Both the position numbers and the translations under genes were made by a program. 64,000 bases of DNA from Agrobacterium tumefaciens (GTDB lineage Bacteria; Pseudomonadota; Alphaproteobacteria; Rhizobiales; Rhizobiaceae): NCBI RefSeq assembly GCF_005221325.1, contig NZ_CP039888.1:1922001-1986000 (forward strand). The letters run 5' to 3'. Of this stretch, positions 53,131 through 63,584 are shown piece by piece (positions within the stretch are counted from its first letter, which is position 1; every line of letters begins with the position of its first letter). Below the pieces are notes generated by a model. It had not been told where the DNA came from, made no database searches, and saw only the letters and a program-made list of their open reading frames with translations.

Positions 53131-53254
53131 GGGTCGCCCTCCCGCTCCAAACTCTCTCCCATTTGAAGATAGCCGCACCTTCGATTTGACCTTTACGTAA
53201 AAGGAAAAATCCTCTTAGATGCGCACAACACTGACTGTGCGAAGGGAGGAAACC

Positions 53255-53728
53255 ATGGCGCCGGTCGCGACATATGCCTATGAGGATTTTACCGTCGGGC
53301 GGGAATTTCCCCTTGGTCCGCAATCGATTTCCGCAGCCCAGATCATTGAATTCGCCAGCGAGTTCGACCCCCAGCCCATGCATCTGTCGGAAGAGGCTGG
53401 CCGCCGGAGCATTCTTGGCGGGCTGGCGGCTTCCGGCTGGCACACCTGCAGCCTCTTGATGCGGATGATGGCGGACAGCTACATCGCAAACTCCACCTCG
53501 CAGGGCAGCCCCGGCATCGACTACGTTGACTGGAAAAAGCCGGTTCTGGCCGGAGACACGCTTTCGGGAAAATCCATCGTGCTGGAACAGCGGCCTTCCA
53601 CCTCACGCCCCGGCATCGGCCTCGTGAAACTACGCCACGAGCTTTATAACCAGCGCGGCATTCTGGTCTCACAGGGAGAAAACACCGTCATGTTCCTGAT
53701 GCGCACGAATGGAGGCGTTGCAGCATGA
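53255..53728 (+). CDS. MaoC-like (hot-dog) dehydratase, first copy
   Basis: 157 residues, hot-dog fold. The hydratase motif is FASEFDPQPMHLSEEAGRRSILGGLAASGWHTCSLLMRMM (Asp and His of the hydratase-2 site). These act on enoyl thioesters. The ATG at 53255 has GGGAGG upstream. Its stop overlaps the next MaoC gene by 4 bases; the two proteins are similar and may form a heterodimer. Substrate unknown. Confidence 0.87.
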   Translation: MAPVATYAYEDFTVGREFPLGPQSISAAQIIEFASEFDPQPMHLSEEAGRRSILGGLAASGWHTCSLLMRMMADSYIANSTSQGSPGIDYVDWKKPVLAGDTLSGKSIVLEQRPSTSRPGIGLVKLRHELYNQRGILVSQGENTVMFLMRTNGGVAA

Positions 53729-54192
53729 GACTGGCAGAACTATCCCCGATCGGCGAACGCGTCACCCTCGATACGCTGCATTTTTCCGCCGAAGACATTA
53801 TTCGCTTCGCCCGCGATTTCGACCCGCAGCCCTTTCATCTTGATGCCGAGGCGGCCAGGAACAGCGTTTTCGGCGGCCTCTGCGCCTCCGGCTGGCACAC
53901 CGGCGCAGGCTGGATGAAATCTTTCCTGTCCCACTGGGCAAAAGAAGTGAAGAGGTTGAAGCTACAGGGCCTCGAACCGCCGAAACTCGGCCCCTCCCCG
54001 GGCTTCCGCGAATTGAAATGGAAAAAACCGGTTTTCGCCGGGGACGACGTGACCTATTTCGTGACCCTGCTCGACGCCCGCCCGCTGGAATCGAGACCCG
54101 GCATCTGGCTGAACACCACGTTCAACGAGGGCGTCAACCAGTCGGGAGAAACGGTGCTGACCTTCCAGAGTGGCGTGCTGGAATTCGACTAA
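53725..54192 (+). CDS. MaoC-like (hot-dog) dehydratase, second copy
   Basis: 155 residues, paralogous to the preceding gene: FARDFDPQPFHLDAEAARNSVFGGLCASGWHTGAGWMKSF, with the same Asp/His motif. GFRELKWKKPVFAGDDVTYFVTLLDARPLESRPGIW parallels the first copy's DWKKPVLAGDTLSG. Starts inside the stop of the first copy, so the pair is translated together. Ends 43 bases from the convergent apt gene. Confidence 0.87.
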   Translation: MRLAELSPIGERVTLDTLHFSAEDIIRFARDFDPQPFHLDAEAARNSVFGGLCASGWHTGAGWMKSFLSHWAKEVKRLKLQGLEPPKLGPSPGFRELKWKKPVFAGDDVTYFVTLLDARPLESRPGIWLNTTFNEGVNQSGETVLTFQSGVLEFD

Positions 54193-54234
54193 AGCGAGCC
54201 GGGGCATATCATCGCGATTGCCCCGGATATGGCC

Positions 54235-54777
54235 TCAATGGCCGGAAAACTCAACCAGCGTGCGCACATCGACGCCGAGATCTTCCAGCTTCTTGCGGCC
54301 GCCGAGATCGGGCAGGTCGATGACGAAGCAGGCGGAAACGATTTCCGCACCCATCTGCCGCAAAAGCTTGACCGCACCTTCGGCGGTGCCGCCGGTGGCG
54401 ATCAGGTCATCGACAAGAATGACCTTCTCGCCCGGCTGCACGGCATCCACATGCATTTCCATTTCGTCCACACCATATTCCAGGCTGTAGGCCACCCGCA
54501 CGGTGGTGTGCGGCAGCTTGCCTTTCTTGCGGATCGGCACGAAACCGGCCGATAGCTGATGCGCCACCGCACCACCCAGAATGAAGCCGCGCGCTTCCAT
54601 GCCGGCGATCTTGTCGATCTTCGTTCCCGCATAGGGCTGCACGAGTTCATCGACAGCGCGGCGAAAAGCGCGCGGGTTGCCGAGCAGCGTCGTGATGTCC
54701 CGGAAGATGATGCCCGGCTTCGGATAGTCGGGAATGGAACGGATGGCAGCGGAAAGCTCCGAAGCGATAACGGTCAT
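54235..54777 (-). CDS. apt: Adenine phosphoribosyltransferase
   Basis: 180 residues. [35 protein letters not shown] is the typical Apt N terminus; the PRPP loop is [50 protein letters not shown] binds adenine. It salvages adenine to AMP using PRPP. The frame runs on upstream to 55242, but the ATG at 54777 matches the family start. Confidence 0.95.
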   Translation of the reverse strand: MTVIASELSAAIRSIPDYPKPGIIFRDITTLLGNPRAFRRAVDELVQPYAGTKIDKIAGMEARGFILGGAVAHQLSAGFVPIRKKGKLPHTTVRVAYSLEYGVDEMEMHVDAVQPGEKVILVDDLIATGGTAEGAVKLLRQMGAEIVSACFVIDLPDLGGRKKLEDLGVDVRTLVEFSGH

Positions 54778-54868
54778 GGTATTTCCAGTTAAGATGGGAA
54801 ATGGATCAGAAGGTTCATTCCACCCTATCAATTTGACAGCGGCGGACCAACTAAAAAGGCACCGACGC

Positions 54869-55261
54869 TCATTCCGCCGCCGACATTCCCTTAATCCGTG
54901 CCCAGACCGGGCAGGCATCCTCGAAGGAATGCGCCAAAGGCCGCAGCGCCTCATCGTGCCTGTCGTCGAAACTTCCCAAGACCAGCGCAACGGTGGGTGC
55001 ATCGTCAATGGCGCCGAGCGTGCTGCCGCAGATCGCGCAGAAAGCCCGGCTGGAATAATCGGAGGACCGGAAAACCGAGGGCGCACCGCCCTCTCCCGTC
55101 CAGGCCACCGCTTCGCTGGGGAACTCCACCCAGGCGAGGCTGGAAGCGCCGGAATGCCGCTGGCAGATGTCGCAGGAACAACTATGCGGATTGCCGGGCT
55201 CGCCCTTCGCTTCAAAGCGGATGGAGCCGCACAGGCAACCACCGCTACGGATTTTCGTCAT
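54869..55261 (-). CDS. GFA/CENP-V-family zinc protein
   Basis: 130 residues. Two zinc sites are visible: [11 protein letters not shown] with [11 protein letters not shown], and [12 protein letters not shown]. The family was named glutathione-dependent formaldehyde-activating enzyme, but for most members activity is unproven. The ATG at 55261 has AAGGGG 8 bases upstream; another ATG two codons earlier (55267) is too close to it. Stands alone between apt and petC. Confidence 0.85.
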   Translation of the reverse strand: MTKIRSGGCLCGSIRFEAKGEPGNPHSCSCDICQRHSGASSLAWVEFPSEAVAWTGEGGAPSVFRSSDYSSRAFCAICGSTLGAIDDAPTVALVLGSFDDRHDEALRPLAHSFEDACPVWARIKGMSAAE

Positions 55262-55281
55262 TCTCATCACCCCTTGGCCCA

Positions 55282-55312
55282 TGAAAAAGCCCCCGCGGAA
55301 GACCGCGGAGGC
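55282..55312 (-). terminator. Terminator of the petABC operon
   Basis: On the minus strand GCCTCCGCGG-TCTT-CCGCGGGGGC (one mismatch) is followed by TTTTTC, about 28 bases after the petC stop. Confidence 0.85.
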
Positions 55313-55339
55313 TGATGATTACAGGCATCTAAATGACGC

Positions 55340-56224
55340 TCAATGTTCCTTTTTGGCGTAGACCGACTTCTTGGTGAGATAGATCAGCGCCGTGAAGATG
55401 AACAGGAACACCATGACCATGAAACCGGTGCGCTTGCGCTGTTCCAGATGCGGCTCTGCGGCCCACATCAGGAAGGCGGAGACGTCCTTGGAATATTGAT
55501 CCACCGTCTGCGGCGCGCCGTCATCATAGGTCACCTGATCGGCACTGATCGGAGGCGCCATCTTCAGTGCGACGGCGCTGACGAAGTACGGATTGAAATG
55601 CGTGCCTTCCGACACTTCAACACCAGCCGGCGGCTCCTGATAGCCAGTCAGCAGCGCATGGATATAATCCGGGCCGCCTTCCTGATAACCGCCGATGATC
55701 GGGATCATGTCGATGATGAATTGCGGGAAACCACGCTCCACGCCGCGCGCCTTGGCAAGCAGCGACATATCCGGCGGCGCAGCCCCGCCATTGGCGGCGG
55801 CTGCCGCTTCGTGGTTCGGGAACGGCGATGGGAAATGGTCGGAAGGCACTGCCTTGCGATTGTACATTTCGCCTTCGGCGTTCGGGCCGTCCTGCACTTC
55901 GTATTCGGCGGCGAAAGCCTTCACCTGCTCGTCCGAATAACCGAGATCCCCCAGCGTGCGGAAGGAAACGAGGCTCATCGAATGGCAGGCGGAGCAGACT
56001 TCCTTGTAGACCTTCAGGCCGCGCTGCAGCTGACCCTTGTCGTATTTGCCGAAAGGTCCGGCAAAGGACCAGCTCTGCTCCTCGGGCTTGATGACCGGGA
56101 AGTGACCGCCGGCAACCGCATGTTCGGTCTTGGCGGCGAGGTCATGGCTCTCCTCCGCCGCAAAGGCGGCGGCGGAACAGCCGATGGCGGCGATAAGCGC
56201 GATGCTCTTGAGAAGCGTCTTCAT
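55340..56224 (-). CDS. petC: Cytochrome c1 of the bc1 complex
   Basis: 294 residues. Signal peptide (MKTLLKSIALIAAIGCSAAAFA), covalent heme motif CSACH (VCSACHSMSLVSFRTLGDLGYS), the axial Met region (ISADQVTYDDGAP... VSAFLMWAAEPHLEQRK) and a C-terminal membrane anchor (TGFMVMVFLFIFTALIYL). It passes electrons from the Rieske protein to cytochrome c. The ATG at 56224 has AAGGAAGG nine bases upstream. Separate from petB, unlike the fused fbcH of Bradyrhizobium. Confidence 0.96.
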   Translation of the reverse strand: MKTLLKSIALIAAIGCSAAAFAAEESHDLAAKTEHAVAGGHFPVIKPEEQSWSFAGPFGKYDKGQLQRGLKVYKEVCSACHSMSLVSFRTLGDLGYSDEQVKAFAAEYEVQDGPNAEGEMYNRKAVPSDHFPSPFPNHEAAAAANGGAAPPDMSLLAKARGVERGFPQFIIDMIPIIGGYQEGGPDYIHALLTGYQEPPAGVEVSEGTHFNPYFVSAVALKMAPPISADQVTYDDGAPQTVDQYSKDVSAFLMWAAEPHLEQRKRTGFMVMVFLFIFTALIYLTKKSVYAKKEH

Positions 56225-56246
56225 TGTCGTCATCCTTCCTTCGCGC

Positions 56247-57527
56247 TCAGACTTCGGCGGCCGCTGGCGCGGCACCCTTCTTGGCGTTCTTTTCAAGAAC
56301 GGCCTCGGTAATCGAATTCGGAATACGCCGCGGCGTTTCGACCAGACCGAGGATCGGCATGATGACGAGGAAGAACCCGAAATAGTAGAGCGTGCCGATC
56401 TGCGACATGACGACATAAAGCCCTTCCGCAGGGCGCGAACCCAGCCAGCCGAGCAGGATGGCGTTGATCACGAACAGCCAGAAGAACATCTTGTACCAGG
56501 GACGATAAACGGCGGAACGAACCTTCGACGTATCGAGCCAGGGCAGGAAGAACAGCACGATGATCGCGCCAAACATCACGAGAACGCCGCCGAGCTTGGA
56601 ATCGATCGGCCCGATATTGAAGGTGATGGCACGCAGCATCGCGTAGAACGGCAGATAATACCACTCAGGCACGATATGGGCCGGCGTCTTCAGCGGATCC
56701 GCCATGATGTAGTTGTCGGGGTGGCCGAGGAAGTTCGGCATGTAGAAGATGAACCAGGCATAGGCGATGAGGAACACCGAAACGCCGAGAGCGTCCTTCA
56801 GCGTCGCATAGGGCGTGAAGGGCACCGTGTCGGTCTTGCTCTTCACTTCCACACCGGTCGGATTGGTCTGGCCGGTCACATGCAGCGCCCAGATGTGCAG
56901 GATGACGACACCCGCGATCATGAACGGCAGCAAATAGTGAAGCGCGAAGAAGCGGTTGAGCGTCGGATTGTCCACCGCAAAGCCGCCGAGCAGGAACTGC
57001 TGGATCCATTCACCCACGAGCGGGAAAGCCGTGAAGAAGCCGGTGATAACGGTTGCACCCCAGAACGACATCTGCCCCCAGGGAAGCACGTAGCCCATGA
57101 AGCCCGTCGCCATCATCAGGAGATAGATCACGCAGCCGAGAATCCAGAGGATTTCGCGTGGCGCCTTGTAGGAACCGTAATAGAGACCACGAGCAATGTG
57201 CAGGTAGACCGCGATGAAGAAGAACGACGCACCGTTGGCATGCATATAGCGCAGCAGCCAGCCGTGGTTGACGTCACGCATGATCTTTTCGACGGAATTG
57301 AAGGCAACCGTCGTTTCGGCGGCATAATGCATGGCCAGCACGACGCCGGTGAGGATCTGCACGATCAGCATCACGGAAAGCATCGCACCGAAGGTGTAGG
57401 CGTAGTTCAAGTTACGCGGGACAGGATAGGCAACGAAGCTGTCATAGATCAAGCGCGGCAAGGGAAGCCGCGAATCGATCCACCTCTCGATGCCGGTGGA
57501 CGGCTGATAACTGGAATGGCCACTCAT
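56247..57527 (-). CDS. petB: Cytochrome b of the bc1 complex
   Basis: 426 residues, eight membrane helices. Heme-ligand helices ([47 protein letters not shown]; second pair in [34 protein letters not shown]) and the quinol-site PEWY ([17 protein letters not shown]) are intact. It holds hemes bL and bH and the Qo/Qi sites. 22 bases upstream of petC and 14 bases downstream of petA. Confidence 0.97.
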   Translation of the reverse strand: MSGHSSYQPSTGIERWIDSRLPLPRLIYDSFVAYPVPRNLNYAYTFGAMLSVMLIVQILTGVVLAMHYAAETTVAFNSVEKIMRDVNHGWLLRYMHANGASFFFIAVYLHIARGLYYGSYKAPREILWILGCVIYLLMMATGFMGYVLPWGQMSFWGATVITGFFTAFPLVGEWIQQFLLGGFAVDNPTLNRFFALHYLLPFMIAGVVILHIWALHVTGQTNPTGVEVKSKTDTVPFTPYATLKDALGVSVFLIAYAWFIFYMPNFLGHPDNYIMADPLKTPAHIVPEWYYLPFYAMLRAITFNIGPIDSKLGGVLVMFGAIIVLFFLPWLDTSKVRSAVYRPWYKMFFWLFVINAILLGWLGSRPAEGLYVVMSQIGTLYYFGFFLVIMPILGLVETPRRIPNSITEAVLEKNAKKGAAPAAAEV

Positions 57528-57541
57528 GAATAACTGTCCCC

Positions 57542-58120
57542 TTATCCGATCTTGATCACGGTATCGGATGTGAATGCAAATGTCGGGATGGCGAGGTTCT
57601 GTGGCGCCGGACCCTTACGTATGCGGCCCGCCGTATCGTAGTGCGAGCCATGGCAGGGACAGAACCAGCCGCCGAAATCGCCGGCCTGGCCGAGCGGAAC
57701 GCAACCGAGATGGGTGCAGGAACCGATCATGACGATCCAGTTCTCCTTGCCCTGACCGGCGGAGCGGTCAATGTCCGTCGCCTGCGCGTCGGCGGCGATG
57801 TTGGCATTGCGTGCCACCGGGTCTTTGAGATCGCCAAGAGCGACCGCATTGGCTTCGTCGATTTCCTTTGCCGTACGGTTGCGGATGAAAATCGGCTTGC
57901 CGCGCCACTTGACGGTGAGCGACATGCCCGGCTCGACGGCCGCGACATCCACCTCGATGGAGGCGAGTGCCAGCGTCGATGCATCGGGACGCATCTGGTC
58001 GATAAAAGGCCATGCAACTGCGGCGGCACCGACGGCGCCCGCCATTCCCGTTACTAGATAAAGAAAATCGCGACGGGTCGGTTCACCCGAAGCGTCGTGA
58101 TTGGTTACGTGCTCGCTCAC
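57542..58120 (-). CDS. petA: Rieske iron-sulfur protein of the bc1 complex
   Basis: 192 residues from a GTG start with AGAGGA 10 bases upstream. A Tat-type N terminus with twin Arg ([26 protein letters not shown]) anchors it. The 2Fe-2S ligands are CTHLGC and CPCHGS near the C terminus. First gene of petA-petB-petC. The frame is open to 58228, but no ribosome site supports it. Confidence 0.96.
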   Translation of the reverse strand: MSEHVTNHDASGEPTRRDFLYLVTGMAGAVGAAAVAWPFIDQMRPDASTLALASIEVDVAAVEPGMSLTVKWRGKPIFIRNRTAKEIDEANAVALGDLKDPVARNANIAADAQATDIDRSAGQGKENWIVMIGSCTHLGCVPLGQAGDFGGWFCPCHGSHYDTAGRIRKGPAPQNLAIPTFAFTSDTVIKIG

Positions 58121-58429
58121 CGCTACACCATCCTCTGCGCTGTTTTTGCCGTAAATCGCATGAGTCCTCCCGCTATCATTTGATCCAGGACAAACTCCGT
58201 CCCATCGTCCTGGACACAACTGCGGCATTAAGAAACCGCGTCACTCTGTGTGATCGCAAAATATTGACTGACTTGGCAAGAGCAAAGCACACAAAGCTGC
58301 CGTAATTATGCCAGAAGGGCCCGTTTTGGTCGTCATTTTTTCGCCGCCCTTGGCAGGCGGGCAACATTGTGTGCATCCATGCACCATGTTAGGAGACTTC
58401 AAGGGAGAGCTTGGAAAGCAGGGATTCGG
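58121..58429. other. Divergent promoter region petA / EEP protein
   Basis: 309 bases. It must contain the petABC promoter on the minus strand; no consensus pair is convincing. AT-rich sequence lies around 58255-58270. No ORF with a ribosome site or RNA gene was recognised. Confidence 0.4.
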
Positions 58430-59362
58430 ATGACGGCGAAGCTCTCTTGCATGGTGTCCACGGCCGTGGCTGCCGTTCTTTTCATCGCCAGCCTGCGTTA
58501 TGTGACGGATTTCTGGCTTCTTGCCTTCGTCACCAGCTTCCAGCTTCACATCGCCATCGTCTGCATCCTGCTGTCATGCCTCGCCTTCTGGCTGACGCGC
58601 GATGTTGTCGCGGCCGTGCTTCTGGTCTGGGCGCTTGCGCTGGCGATCCATGCCATCGCGATGCTGATGGAGTTTTCCACAGCCGCCACCGCAGCGCCCG
58701 GCGCAAAGCCGTTTCGGCTGCTGTCCTTCAACGTCTTGATGGACAATGCGGCCAATGCGGATGCGATCGCCGACAGGATCATCGAATCAGGTGCGGACGC
58801 GGTCTATCTTTTCGAGGCGGCGGCGCTGCAGTCGGCCCTGCCGCGTCTGCAAAAAACCTATCCCTACAGGCTCGGCTGTTATGCGGGAACACCGGGCTGC
58901 GATCTGGTCATCCTCTCCAGACGGCCATTGCTGGAAGGCCGGTTCCACAGCCTCAGCGATCTGCGCCGGGATCGGTTTGCGATTGCCAGCATCGATCTCG
59001 ACGGTACGGAGCTGACGCTTGCCGCCGGCCATATCACCAAGCCCTATTTCGACGACTACCACCGCGACGAGCTCGATGAGGTCAGCGAAATTCTCTTTCG
59101 CGTCACCGGCCCGCTCATTCTGGCCGGAGATTTCAATTCGGCCAGCATCGCCCCCGACATGCGCGCATTCCTCGCCGCCAACGATCTTAAAAAAGCGACC
59201 TTCGAACCCGCCACATGGCCGACGGAAGCCGGCCGCTTCGGCATAGCCATCGATCACATCTTCGCCCGCGAACCGGCAACCCTGATGAAAACCACCCGCC
59301 TGCCCGACAGCCTCGGCTCCAATCATTTTGGACTGATGGCGGATTTCATGATCGGGAAATAG
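58430..59362 (+). CDS. Membrane-anchored endonuclease/exonuclease/phosphatase-family protein
   Basis: 310 residues. Three N-terminal helices (AVAAVLFIASLRYVTDFWLLAF; LHIAIVCILLSCLAFWL; AAVLLVWALALAIHAIAML) precede an EEP domain. Its motifs are RLLSFNVLMDNAAN (metal Asn), AVYLFEAA (Glu), GPLILAGDFNSASI (Asp-Asn) and IAIDHIFAR (Asp-His). Substrate unknown: DNA, phospholipid or inositol phosphate are all possible in this family. The ATG at 58430 has AGGGA upstream. Convergent with the ABC gene. Confidence 0.83.
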   Translation: MTAKLSCMVSTAVAAVLFIASLRYVTDFWLLAFVTSFQLHIAIVCILLSCLAFWLTRDVVAAVLLVWALALAIHAIAMLMEFSTAATAAPGAKPFRLLSFNVLMDNAANADAIADRIIESGADAVYLFEAAALQSALPRLQKTYPYRLGCYAGTPGCDLVILSRRPLLEGRFHSLSDLRRDRFAIASIDLDGTELTLAAGHITKPYFDDYHRDELDEVSEILFRVTGPLILAGDFNSASIAPDMRAFLAANDLKKATFEPATWPTEAGRFGIAIDHIFAREPATLMKTTRLPDSLGSNHFGLMADFMIGK

Positions 59363-59371
59363 CCGAAGGCC

Positions 59372-61240
<1,869 letters not shown>

Positions 61241-61363
61241 GATCCGGATATAGGCGGATTTCCGCTTCGGGAACAGCCGCAGCGGCTTCAGGGAAAGATT
61301 ATATTTCGGTAACATCAGGGAAATGAAAGAGGGCGGGGAATGTCCCCCGCCCTCTCGCTTTCC

Positions 61364-63214
61364 TTACTCCGCAGCCACTTCCGCCTCGTGGTCGGCGATG
61401 AAGCCGCCGGACTGGCGCCGCCACAGGTCGGCATAGATGCCGCCCATTGCCGCCAGTTCCGCATGGCTGCCCGCCTCCACGATCCGGCCCTTGTCGAGAA
61501 TGATGAGCCGGTCCATTTCGGTCAGTGTCGAAAGGCGGTGGGCGATCGCGATCACCGTCTTGCCTTCCATCAGCGAGAACAGGTTCTCCTGGATCGCCGC
61601 TTCGACTTCCGAATCGAGCGCCGAGGTCGCCTCATCAAGCACCAGGATCGGCGCGTTCTTGAGGAAGACGCGGGCAATCGCGATACGCTGGCGCTGGCCG
61701 CCGGAAAGCTTGACACCACGCTCACCCACCTGGGCATCGAGGCCCTGGCGGCCATGCATGTCGACAAGCGTTTCCACGAAGTCCCAGGCGTTCGCCCGCT
61801 TCGCCGCCGCGATCACCTGTTCGTCCGTGGCCTCGGGGTGGCCATAGGCGATGTTGTCGCGGATCGAACGGTGCAGAAGCGAGGTATCCTGTGTCACAAC
61901 ACCGATCAGCTCGCGCAGGCTTTCCTGCGACACCTTGGAAATGTCCTGCCCGTCGATGGTGATCCTGCCGCCTTCCAGATCATAGAAGCGCAGCAGCAGG
62001 TTCATCAGCGTCGTCTTGCCCGCCCCGGAACGGCCAACAAGGCCAACCTTCTCGCCCGGCTTGATGTCGAGCGTCAGCCCGTCGATCACGCCCTTGTTCT
62101 TGCCGTAGTGGAAGCGGACGTTGTCATAACGGATTGCGCCCTGCGGTGCAGCAAGCTCAGGCGCCTTCGGAACGTCGACGATATCGTGCGGCTTCGTCAT
62201 CATCGACATGCCGTCATAGACCGTGCCGATATTTTCGAACAGCGACGTGACTTCCCACATGATCCACTGCGACATGCCGTTGACGCGCATGGCAAGGCTG
62301 ATGGCGATGGCGACCGAACCGGCCGTCACCGAACCCTGCATCCAGAAATACAGACCGAGCGCCGCCGTGGAAAACAGCACCACGGCATTGTTGAGGTCGA
62401 TCAGGATGTTGAAGCCGGAGATCTTGCGCATCTGGCGGTGAACGGTTCCGAGAAACACGTTCATGCCCTCACGCGCATATCTTTCCTCGCGACCCGCATG
62501 CGAAAACAGCTTGATCGTCGAGATGTTGGTATAGCTGTCGACGATCCGGCCCGTCATCATCGAGCGTGCATCGGCCTGCTCCTGCGCCAGCCGGCCGAGT
62601 TTCGGCACGAAATAGGCAAGGATGCCCATATAGATACCGAGCCAGACCAGCAGCGGAATGACCAGTCGCCAGTCGGCCGCCGCGACCATGAACAGCATCG
62701 AGACGACGAAGCTGATGGCATAGACGAAGACGTCGATCACCTTCAGCGCCACTTCGCGGATCGCCAGCGCCGTCTGCATCACCTTGGTCGAAACCCGGCC
62801 CGCAAACTCGTTGGCGAAGAAGTTCATGGAATGGCGCAGCAGGAAACGATGCATTTTCCAGCGCGCAATCATGCCGAAATTGCCGGCGAGCGTCTGATGC
62901 ATCGTCATTGTGTGGACCGCACCCATCAGCGGCAGCACGATGAGCACCAGCCCGGCCATGACGATCAGATGCCAGCCCTCATCGGCAAAAAACGTCTCGC
63001 GATTGGCCGTGGAAAGCCAATCGACAATATTGCCGAGGAATTTGTAGAGCATGGCTTCCGCAATGGCGATGCCCATGGACATCAGGCCAAGCAGCAGCAG
63101 CCACGGCCATGCTGGCTTCACATAATGCCACAGAAACGGCAGGAGCTTCTTTGGCGCCACTGACGGCGCCGAAGCGGGAAAGGGATCGAGGCGTTTTTCA
63201 AACCAGCCAAACAT
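61364..63214 (-). CDS. ABC exporter half-transporter (MsbA/LmrA type), first of a pair
   Basis: 616 residues, similar layout: permease domain, then Walker A GRSGAGKTTLMNLLL, signature VKLSGGQRQRIAIARVFL, Walker B ILVLDEATSALDSE and H-loop IAIAHRLSTL. The ATG at 63214 has GGAG 8 bases upstream; the frame is open to 63313. Its leader (63215-63481) contains an 18-codon ORF and a terminator-like hairpin, suggesting attenuation. Substrate unknown; leader analogy points to drug efflux. Confidence 0.88.
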   Translation of the reverse strand: MFGWFEKRLDPFPASAPSVAPKKLLPFLWHYVKPAWPWLLLLGLMSMGIAIAEAMLYKFLGNIVDWLSTANRETFFADEGWHLIVMAGLVLIVLPLMGAVHTMTMHQTLAGNFGMIARWKMHRFLLRHSMNFFANEFAGRVSTKVMQTALAIREVALKVIDVFVYAISFVVSMLFMVAAADWRLVIPLLVWLGIYMGILAYFVPKLGRLAQEQADARSMMTGRIVDSYTNISTIKLFSHAGREERYAREGMNVFLGTVHRQMRKISGFNILIDLNNAVVLFSTAALGLYFWMQGSVTAGSVAIAISLAMRVNGMSQWIMWEVTSLFENIGTVYDGMSMMTKPHDIVDVPKAPELAAPQGAIRYDNVRFHYGKNKGVIDGLTLDIKPGEKVGLVGRSGAGKTTLMNLLLRFYDLEGGRITIDGQDISKVSQESLRELIGVVTQDTSLLHRSIRDNIAYGHPEATDEQVIAAAKRANAWDFVETLVDMHGRQGLDAQVGERGVKLSGGQRQRIAIARVFLKNAPILVLDEATSALDSEVEAAIQENLFSLMEGKTVIAIAHRLSTLTEMDRLIILDKGRIVEAGSHAELAAMGGIYADLWRRQSGGFIADHEAEVAAE

Positions 63215-63322
63215 AGGCCAAGCTCCGGCAATCAAACGCTCCATCGTGAGCGGACACAAATATGGCTCATGACGGAACGGAAAAGTCTTTGAACATGGCC
63301 ACAACAGCCACATGGTGAATCG

Positions 63323-63350
63323 AAAAAGGGAAACGCGGCAGCGCCGCGGG
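63323..63350 (-). terminator. Terminator/attenuator between the leader ORF and the ABC exporter
   Basis: On the minus strand CGCGGC-GCT-GCCGCG (63334-63348) is followed by TTTCCCTTTTTC. It starts 10 bases after the leader-peptide stop and lies 109 bases before the exporter ATG. The T-run is interrupted by CCC, so read-through is likely to be adjustable. Confidence 0.6.
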
Positions 63351-63357
63351 ATACCAC

Positions 63358-63414
63358 CTAAGCCAGCAGGCGAACCACTGGGGCCGGGAGGCGAATACGA
63401 ATGTCATTTGGCAT
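63358..63414 (-). CDS. 18-residue leader peptide, candidate macrolide-arrest sensor
   Basis: ATG at 63414 with a strong AAGGGAGG ribosome site 5 bases upstream; the peptide is MPNDIRIRLPAPVVRLLA. Arg6-Ile7-Arg8-Leu9-Pro10 matches in position the Arg6-Leu7-Arg8-Phe9-Pro10 of ErmDL, whose Arg-X-Arg motif stalls macrolide-bound ribosomes. The codons for Arg8-Leu9-Pro10 (CGCCTCCCG) contain CCTCCC, complementary to the GGGAGG of its own ribosome site. Flanked by an upstream hairpin and a downstream terminator. ORF and signals are seen; function is inferred. Confidence 0.55.
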   Translation of the reverse strand: MPNDIRIRLPAPVVRLLA

Positions 63415-63427
63415 GAGAACCTCCCTT

Positions 63428-63481
63428 GGCTGGTGTTGAAGACGCCGCTCTTCTATCGCAAAAGAAGACAAAACACCAGCC
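63428..63481 (-). promoter_or_regulatory. Long leader hairpin upstream of the 18-codon ORF
   Basis: Perfect 10-bp arms GGCTGGTGTT (63428-63437) and AACACCAGCC (63472-63481) enclose an inner stem (TCTTCT/AGAAGA). On the minus strand the hairpin ends directly before the Shine-Dalgarno, so it belongs to the 5' leader. Confidence 0.65.
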
Positions 63482-63584
63482 ATCTGCCTCAAAAAAGTGC
63501 AACCGTATGTCGGGATGGATTTCCCGTTCGCTTTTCCTGGCAGGGCGGATTGGTTATACCCGCAAAAACACGGATCACGAGACC

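Noticed and set aside
61340..63163. 607-codon open frame on the plus strand
   Set aside because: Exact antisense of an ABC exporter with intact Walker motifs.
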